16,123 nucleotides of DNA. It comes from Candidatus Krumholzibacteriia bacterium. GTDB taxonomy: Bacteria > Krumholzibacteriota > Krumholzibacteriia > Krumholzibacteriales > Krumholzibacteriaceae. Shown in pieces: positions 12,252 through 16,123 of this stretch. Every line of letters begins with the position of its first letter. Positions within the stretch are counted from its first letter, which is position 1. Location: contig JAPLKY010000019.1 in assembly GCA_026387805.1 (NCBI GenBank), positions 1 through 16,123 of the forward strand, in the 5' to 3' direction. Made by a program: the position numbers and the translations under genes. Below the pieces are notes generated by a model. It was not told where the DNA came from. It saw only the letters and a program-made list of their open reading frames with translations, and did no database searches.

Positions 12252-14672
12252 TCAGTTGGCCGACTTGCGAAGATGGCTCCCGAAAAAGCCGCCGAGATCC
12301 CGCCGATGCTCGATTCCCCAGTCGAGCTTCTTCGTGAGCACGTGCTCGAGCACCTGGTCCATCGAATCGGCCACGGCGATCTTCATGTTCTTGCGGACCT
12401 CCTCGGGAAGCTCCTTGATGTTCTTTTCGTTCCCCTTGGGGAGAATGAGCTTCTTCACTCCCGCCCTGAGCGCGGCGACCGATTTCTCGTTGATGCCGCC
12501 GACGGGGAGCACCTTACCGCGGAGCGTCACCTCTCCCGTCATCGCGATGTCGCGATTCACCGGGATGTCGAAGAACGCCGAAATGAGCGCCGTCGCGATG
12601 GCGACTCCCGCGCTCGGGCCATCCTTCGGAATCGCTCCCTCGGGCACGTGCACGTGCACGTCGATCGAGGAGAAGAAATCGTTCTCGAGAGGGAGCATGC
12701 GCGCCTTGTTCCGCGCGAAGCTCAGCGCGATCTTCGCCGATTCCTGCATGACCTCGCCGAGCTGGCCGGTGAGAATGAGCTCTCCCTTGCCGGGCATGAG
12801 CGTCACCTCGATGTTGAGGATTTCCCCTCCCACCTCGGTCCACGCGAGTCCCGTCGTGACGCCGACCGATTCGTGCTCGTCGATCTCGCTGTCGGAATAC
12901 TTCGGAATGCCGAGGTAGCTTTCGAGATGCTTGCGCGTGATACGGATGCTCCGCGCGGCGTCCGGCTCGGCGACGGAGGCGAGCTTCCGCGCGACCTTGC
13001 GGCAGATGGACGCGAGCTCCCGTTCGAGGTTCCTGACTCCGGCCTCCCGCGTGTAGAGCCGTATGAGATCGGTCATCGTTCCCGTCGAAATCCGCAGCTG
13101 CCCGGGCTTTATCCCGTGCGCCTTCATCTGCTTCGGGAGAAGGAATTTCTGGGCGATCGCGAGCTTCTCATGCAGGAGGTATCCCGGGAGCCGTATGACC
13201 TCCATGCGGTCCTGGAGCGCCGGCGGAATCGTGTACATCACGTTCGCCGTCGTGATGAACATCACCTCGCTCAGGTCGAATTCGACCTCGAGGAAATGAT
13301 CGCTGAAATGCTTGTTCTGATCGGGATCGAGCACCTCGAGAAGCGCCGCCGAGGGATCCCCCCGGAAGTCCGCCCCGAGCTTGTCGATCTCGTCGAGGAG
13401 AAACACGGGGTTCTTGCTCCCCGCCTTCCGCACCATCTGGATGATGCGGCCGGGGAGAGAACCGATATACGTCCTGCGATGCCCGCGGATCTCCGCTTCG
13501 TCGCGGATGCCCCCGAGGGAGATCCTGACGAAATTGCGCCCGACGGCGTCGGCGATCGAATGCCCGAGGGAGGTCTTCCCGACCCCGGGCGGGCCGACGA
13601 AGCAGAGGATCGGACCCCTGAGGTTTCCGACGAGCTTTACGACCGAGAGGAATTCGACGATGCGCTCCTTGACCTTGGCGAGGCCGTAGTGATCGGCGTC
13701 GAGCTTCGCCTTCACCTGCTCGAGATCGAGGCTGTCGCGCGTCCGCTTGCGCCACGGCAGCGCCGTGAGCGTTTCGATGTAATTGCGCACGACGGTCGCC
13801 TCCGGCGCCATCGGAGACATCATTCTGAGCCGGTCGAGCTCGCGATACGCCATCTTCTCCGCCTCGCGGCTCATTCCCGCTTTCTTTATCTTCCGCTTGA
13901 CGTCGGTATACTCCTCGTATTCCTCCCCCTGGCCGAGCTCCTTCTTGATCGCTTTCATCTTCTCGTGGAGGAAGAGCTCCCGCTGCGTCTTCTGGACCTG
14001 ACTCGAAACCTTCTCGTCGATGTCCTTCTCGACCTTGAGGAGCTGGAGCTCCTCGGAGAGAATGCGGTGAATGGCCATGAGGCGCTCCTCGACGTCGAAC
14101 GCCTCGAGCAGCCGCTGCTTCTCGTCGTTATGGACGAGGAGATGCGCGGCGATCGTATCGGCGAGGACCGAGCGGTCCTCGATCGATTGAAGCGAGAGAA
14201 GCACCTCGTTGGGCAGACGCGGATTCATCCGAACGTAATCGGTGAAGAGGTATTCCACACGGCGCATGAGCGCTTCGAGCTCGCGCGTGTCGCGTTCGTC
14301 GACTTCGATCTCCTCGATGCGCGCGGCGAAGTAGTTGTCCTCCTCGAAATACTCGTGGATGCGCGCGCGGCTCACCCCCTCGAGCATGACCTTGATCGTC
14401 CCGTCGGGGAGACTGATGTGATGAAATATCTTCACGATCGTTCCCACGAGAAAGAGGTCCTCGGGGCCGGGCTCGTTCACCGACGCGTTCTTCTGCGTGA
14501 CGACAACGAGGTTCTTGTCGGTCTTGATCGCGCGCTCGACCGCGTTCACCGAAGGCTGCCGGCCGACGAGAATGGCCGTCGCCATCGAGGGAAATATCAC
14601 GACGTCGCGCAGGGGAATGAGCGGGTAGACGCTCCCCCGTTCTTCACGGTCCTTGTTGGAATTGAGTCTCAT
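12252..14672 (-). CDS. lon: ATP-dependent Lon protease (LonA)
   Basis: Cytoplasmic AAA+ protease degrading damaged and regulatory proteins; hexamer. 806 aa, full LonA architecture: N-terminal substrate-binding domain (about 16-205, starting YPLIPLRDVVIFP), helical coiled region (about 210-310), AAA+ module with Walker A GPPGVGKT (360-367) and Walker B VFLLDEID (423-430), and C-terminal protease. The catalytic Ser is S687 in PKDGPSAG and the Lys is K730 in GGINEK; their spacing of 43 equals that in E. coli (S679/K722). The usual GGLKEK reads GGINEK here, but the lysine that changes to Asn is the non-catalytic one. ATG 14672 lies 45 bp after the clpX stop, without a strong ribosome-binding site. 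Likely co-transcribed with clpX and engB. Confidence 0.98.
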   Translation of the reverse strand: MRLNSNKDREERGSVYPLIPLRDVVIFPSMATAILVGRQPSVNAVERAIKTDKNLVVVTQKNASVNEPGPEDLFLVGTIVKIFHHISLPDGTIKVMLEGVSRARIHEYFEEDNYFAARIEEIEVDERDTRELEALMRRVEYLFTDYVRMNPRLPNEVLLSLQSIEDRSVLADTIAAHLLVHNDEKQRLLEAFDVEERLMAIHRILSEELQLLKVEKDIDEKVSSQVQKTQRELFLHEKMKAIKKELGQGEEYEEYTDVKRKIKKAGMSREAEKMAYRELDRLRMMSPMAPEATVVRNYIETLTALPWRKRTRDSLDLEQVKAKLDADHYGLAKVKERIVEFLSVVKLVGNLRGPILCFVGPPGVGKTSLGHSIADAVGRNFVRISLGGIRDEAEIRGHRRTYIGSLPGRIIQMVRKAGSKNPVFLLDEIDKLGADFRGDPSAALLEVLDPDQNKHFSDHFLEVEFDLSEVMFITTANVMYTIPPALQDRMEVIRLPGYLLHEKLAIAQKFLLPKQMKAHGIKPGQLRISTGTMTDLIRLYTREAGVRNLERELASICRKVARKLASVAEPDAARSIRITRKHLESYLGIPKYSDSEIDEHESVGVTTGLAWTEVGGEILNIEVTLMPGKGELILTGQLGEVMQESAKIALSFARNKARMLPLENDFFSSIDVHVHVPEGAIPKDGPSAGVAIATALISAFFDIPVNRDIAMTGEVTLRGKVLPVGGINEKSVAALRAGVKKLILPKGNEKNIKELPEEVRKNMKIAVADSMDQVLEHVLTKKLDWGIEHRRDLGGFFGSHLRKSAN

Positions 14673-14717
14673 TCGATTTCACCGCCGCATGGATGAGGAA
14701 AGGTCTCCGGAACGGCG

Positions 14718-15971
14718 CTACTGCGCCTTGAGCTCCCGGTCCTTGTCGAGAAACAGCTGGGGCTCGTCCCGGTTGACGACCGTTTCCTCCGTTATGAGGA
14801 TTTTGCGAACGTTGGGGTGCGAAGGAATATCGTACATGATGTGGAGCATCGTCTCTTCGATGATGGCGCGCAAGCCCCGCGCACCGGTTTTCCGCTGCAT
14901 CGCGAGCTTCGCGATCGACTGCAGCGCCGCCGGCGTGAACTCGAGCTCGACTTCCTCCATGTCGAAGAGCTTCCGGTATTGCTTGATGAGCGCGTTTTTC
15001 GGCTTGATCATGATGTCCATGAGCGCCTGCTCGTCGAGGTCGTGGAGCGGCGCCACGATCGGGAGCCGTCCCACGAGCTCCGGTATCAACCCGTACTTGA
15101 TGAGATCGTCCGGCTGGACGAACTTCAGAATCTCGCTCGACTCCTTCTTGTAGCCCGGGCCGCGCTCGGCGCCGAAGCCGATGATCTTCTTTCCAACCCT
15201 CCGCTCGACGATCTCGTCGAGGCCCTGGAAGGCGCCGCCGCAGATGAAGAGGATGTTCTTCGTGTTGACCTCGATGAACTTCTGCTGCGGATGCTTGCGT
15301 CCGCCCTGCGGAGGAACGTTGGCGACGGTCCCCTCGAGGATCTTGAGAAGCGCCTGCTGCACTCCCTCGCCGGAGACGTCCCGGGTGATCGACGGGCTCT
15401 CGCTCTTGCGGGAGATCTTGTCGAGCTCGTCTATGTAGACGATGCCCCGTTCGGTCGCCGCGAGGTTGTAATCGGCGTTCTGGAGGAGCCGAACGAGAAT
15501 ATTCTCGACGTCCTCCCCGACGTATCCGGCCTCGGTGAGGCAGGTCGCGTCGGCGATCGCGAAGGGAACCTTGAGAAACCGCGCGAGCGTCTGCGCGAGG
15601 AGCGTCTTCCCGACGCCGGTCGGCCCGAGGAGCAGGATGTTGCTCTTGTCGATCTCGACGTCGTCGGCCCGCCGCTCGTGGCGGATGCGCTTGTAATGGT
15701 TGTAGACCGCCACCGAGAGGACGATCTTCGCCAGCTCCTGCCCGACCACGTACTGGTCGATGAAATCCTTTATCTCCTTCGGCTTCGGGAAATGCTCCAT
15801 GTCCCAGAGCATCGTCCCCGACATTTCCTCCTCGAGGATGTCGTTGCACAGCCTGATGCATTCGTTGCAAATGTATACCGAGGGCCCTGATACGAGCTTC
15901 GCGACCTCGTCCTGCCCCCTCCCGCAGAAGGAGCATCGGATCGCCTTCGGAGCAAGCTGCTTCTTCTTCAT
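14718..15971 (-). CDS. clpX: ATP-dependent Clp protease ATP-binding subunit ClpX
   Basis: AAA+ unfoldase feeding substrates to ClpP. 417 aa, close to the usual length. N-terminal zinc-binding domain with C13, C16, C35 and C38; Walker A GPTGVGKT (116-123); pore loop GYVG (149-152); Walker B IVYIDEL (177-183); RKH loop (225-227); and IGF loop (264-266) needed to dock on ClpP. All key elements are kept, so it is a working ClpX with a ClpP partner expected in the genome, probably upstream beyond the window edge. ATG 15971 has GGAG a few bases upstream. Preceded by a -10 box and a perfect dyad at 16000-16022. Confidence 0.98.
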   Translation of the reverse strand: MKKKQLAPKAIRCSFCGRGQDEVAKLVSGPSVYICNECIRLCNDILEEEMSGTMLWDMEHFPKPKEIKDFIDQYVVGQELAKIVLSVAVYNHYKRIRHERRADDVEIDKSNILLLGPTGVGKTLLAQTLARFLKVPFAIADATCLTEAGYVGEDVENILVRLLQNADYNLAATERGIVYIDELDKISRKSESPSITRDVSGEGVQQALLKILEGTVANVPPQGGRKHPQQKFIEVNTKNILFICGGAFQGLDEIVERRVGKKIIGFGAERGPGYKKESSEILKFVQPDDLIKYGLIPELVGRLPIVAPLHDLDEQALMDIMIKPKNALIKQYRKLFDMEEVELEFTPAALQSIAKLAMQRKTGARGLRAIIEETMLHIMYDIPSHPNVRKILITEETVVNRDEPQLFLDKDRELKAQ

Positions 15972-15999
15972 CCTGTTCTCCGCCCTTCTCCCGGGCTAT

Positions 16000-16022
16000 A
16001 TACGATCACCCATCGTATTATA
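16000..16022 (-). promoter_or_regulatory. clpX -10 box overlapped by a perfect 7-bp dyad
   Basis: On the - strand TATAAT occupies 16022-16017, about 45 bases before the clpX ATG. No good -35 lies at 17 bp. Overlapping its downstream part, ATACGAT (16000-16006), five bases, ATCGTAT (16012-16018) is a perfect inverted repeat centred near the expected transcription start, where a repressor would block transcription. It does not match the CIRCE operator. Could be chance in a short AT-rich patch. Confidence 0.45.
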
Positions 16023-16083
16023 CACGTTCGCCGCCCCAAGTGCCCGCAAAATCGAAATCATTCCGGCACCCCGGCGGCGCATT

Positions 16084-16123
16084 CTACCGTTTCAGCTCGC
16101 TTTTCGAGACGAGGATGGCGTCG
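16084..16123 (-). CDS. Possible C-terminal end of an upstream gene (partial)
   Basis: The - strand reads DAILVSKSELKR then TAG, entering from the window edge. Twelve codons are too few to identify it. In many genomes clpP or tig precedes clpX, so one of these is a fair guess, but the peptide is not a recognisable ClpP ending. Confidence 0.3.
   Translation of the reverse strand, partial: DAILVSKSELKR

Noticed and set aside
12066..14696. 876-codon + strand open frame opposite lon
   Set aside because: It is the antisense of a GC-rich gene with strong third-position bias; the - strand encodes an intact Lon with all catalytic residues.

Overview
The window looks like chromosomal DNA of a GC-rich, Gram-negative-type bacterium, probably from the FCB side of the tree. 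Three things suggest this. A secreted repeat protein ends in the QNYPNPFNPTT-type Ig-like C-terminal domain that is common in FCB phyla. Several other exported proteins are cysteine-rich or calcium-binding. The clpX-lon-engB gene order is ordinary bacterial housekeeping. A poorly cultured lineage of the Eisenbacteria/Krumholzibacteriota kind is my guess from the style of the exported proteins; it is not proven by the sequence.

Left part (1-5547, + strand): a GAF + SpoIIE-type PP2C phosphatase; a six-helix voltage-gated-like K+ channel with a TVGYGD filter; a 693-residue membrane-anchored protein made almost entirely of 12-residue helical repeats, with its own strong ribosome-binding site and a TTG start; then two tandem, paralogous, exported cysteine-rich proteins. 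The first three genes are closely spaced (35 and 17 bp gaps) and look like one operon for signalling at the membrane. A putative promoter lies at the end of the repeat gene, just before the paralogue pair.

Middle (5565-8457, - strand, visibly lower GC): a small exported protein of unknown function, then a gene for an exported protein of eight near-identical 54-residue repeats plus a FlgD-Ig/T9SS-like C-terminal domain. This second gene is bracketed by a 37-bp perfect direct repeat that is the 3' end of the tRNA-Asn gene. The complete tRNA is at 8384-8457 and a truncated copy sits at 6303-6339. The arrangement looks like a tRNA-targeted insertion, or its remnant, carrying one gene and no integrase.

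Right part (8532-16123, - strand): purA; a small exported temptin-like protein with a CxxCH motif and Asp-rich calcium-binding repeats, with its own consensus promoter and a terminator; and the probable operon clpX-lon-engB-class V aminotransferase. ClpX keeps its zinc-binding cysteines, pore loop and ClpP-docking IGF loop. Lon keeps the Ser-Lys dyad. A promoter overlapped by a perfect dyad precedes clpX, and the last bases may hold the end of an upstream gene.

The most intriguing signals are a shared extreme C-terminal motif, W-G-x-I/L-K-S-L-F, on three exported proteins of two unrelated families at two distant loci; the nested 12-residue/about 150-residue repeat architecture next to an ion channel; and the tRNA-flanked single-gene cassette.
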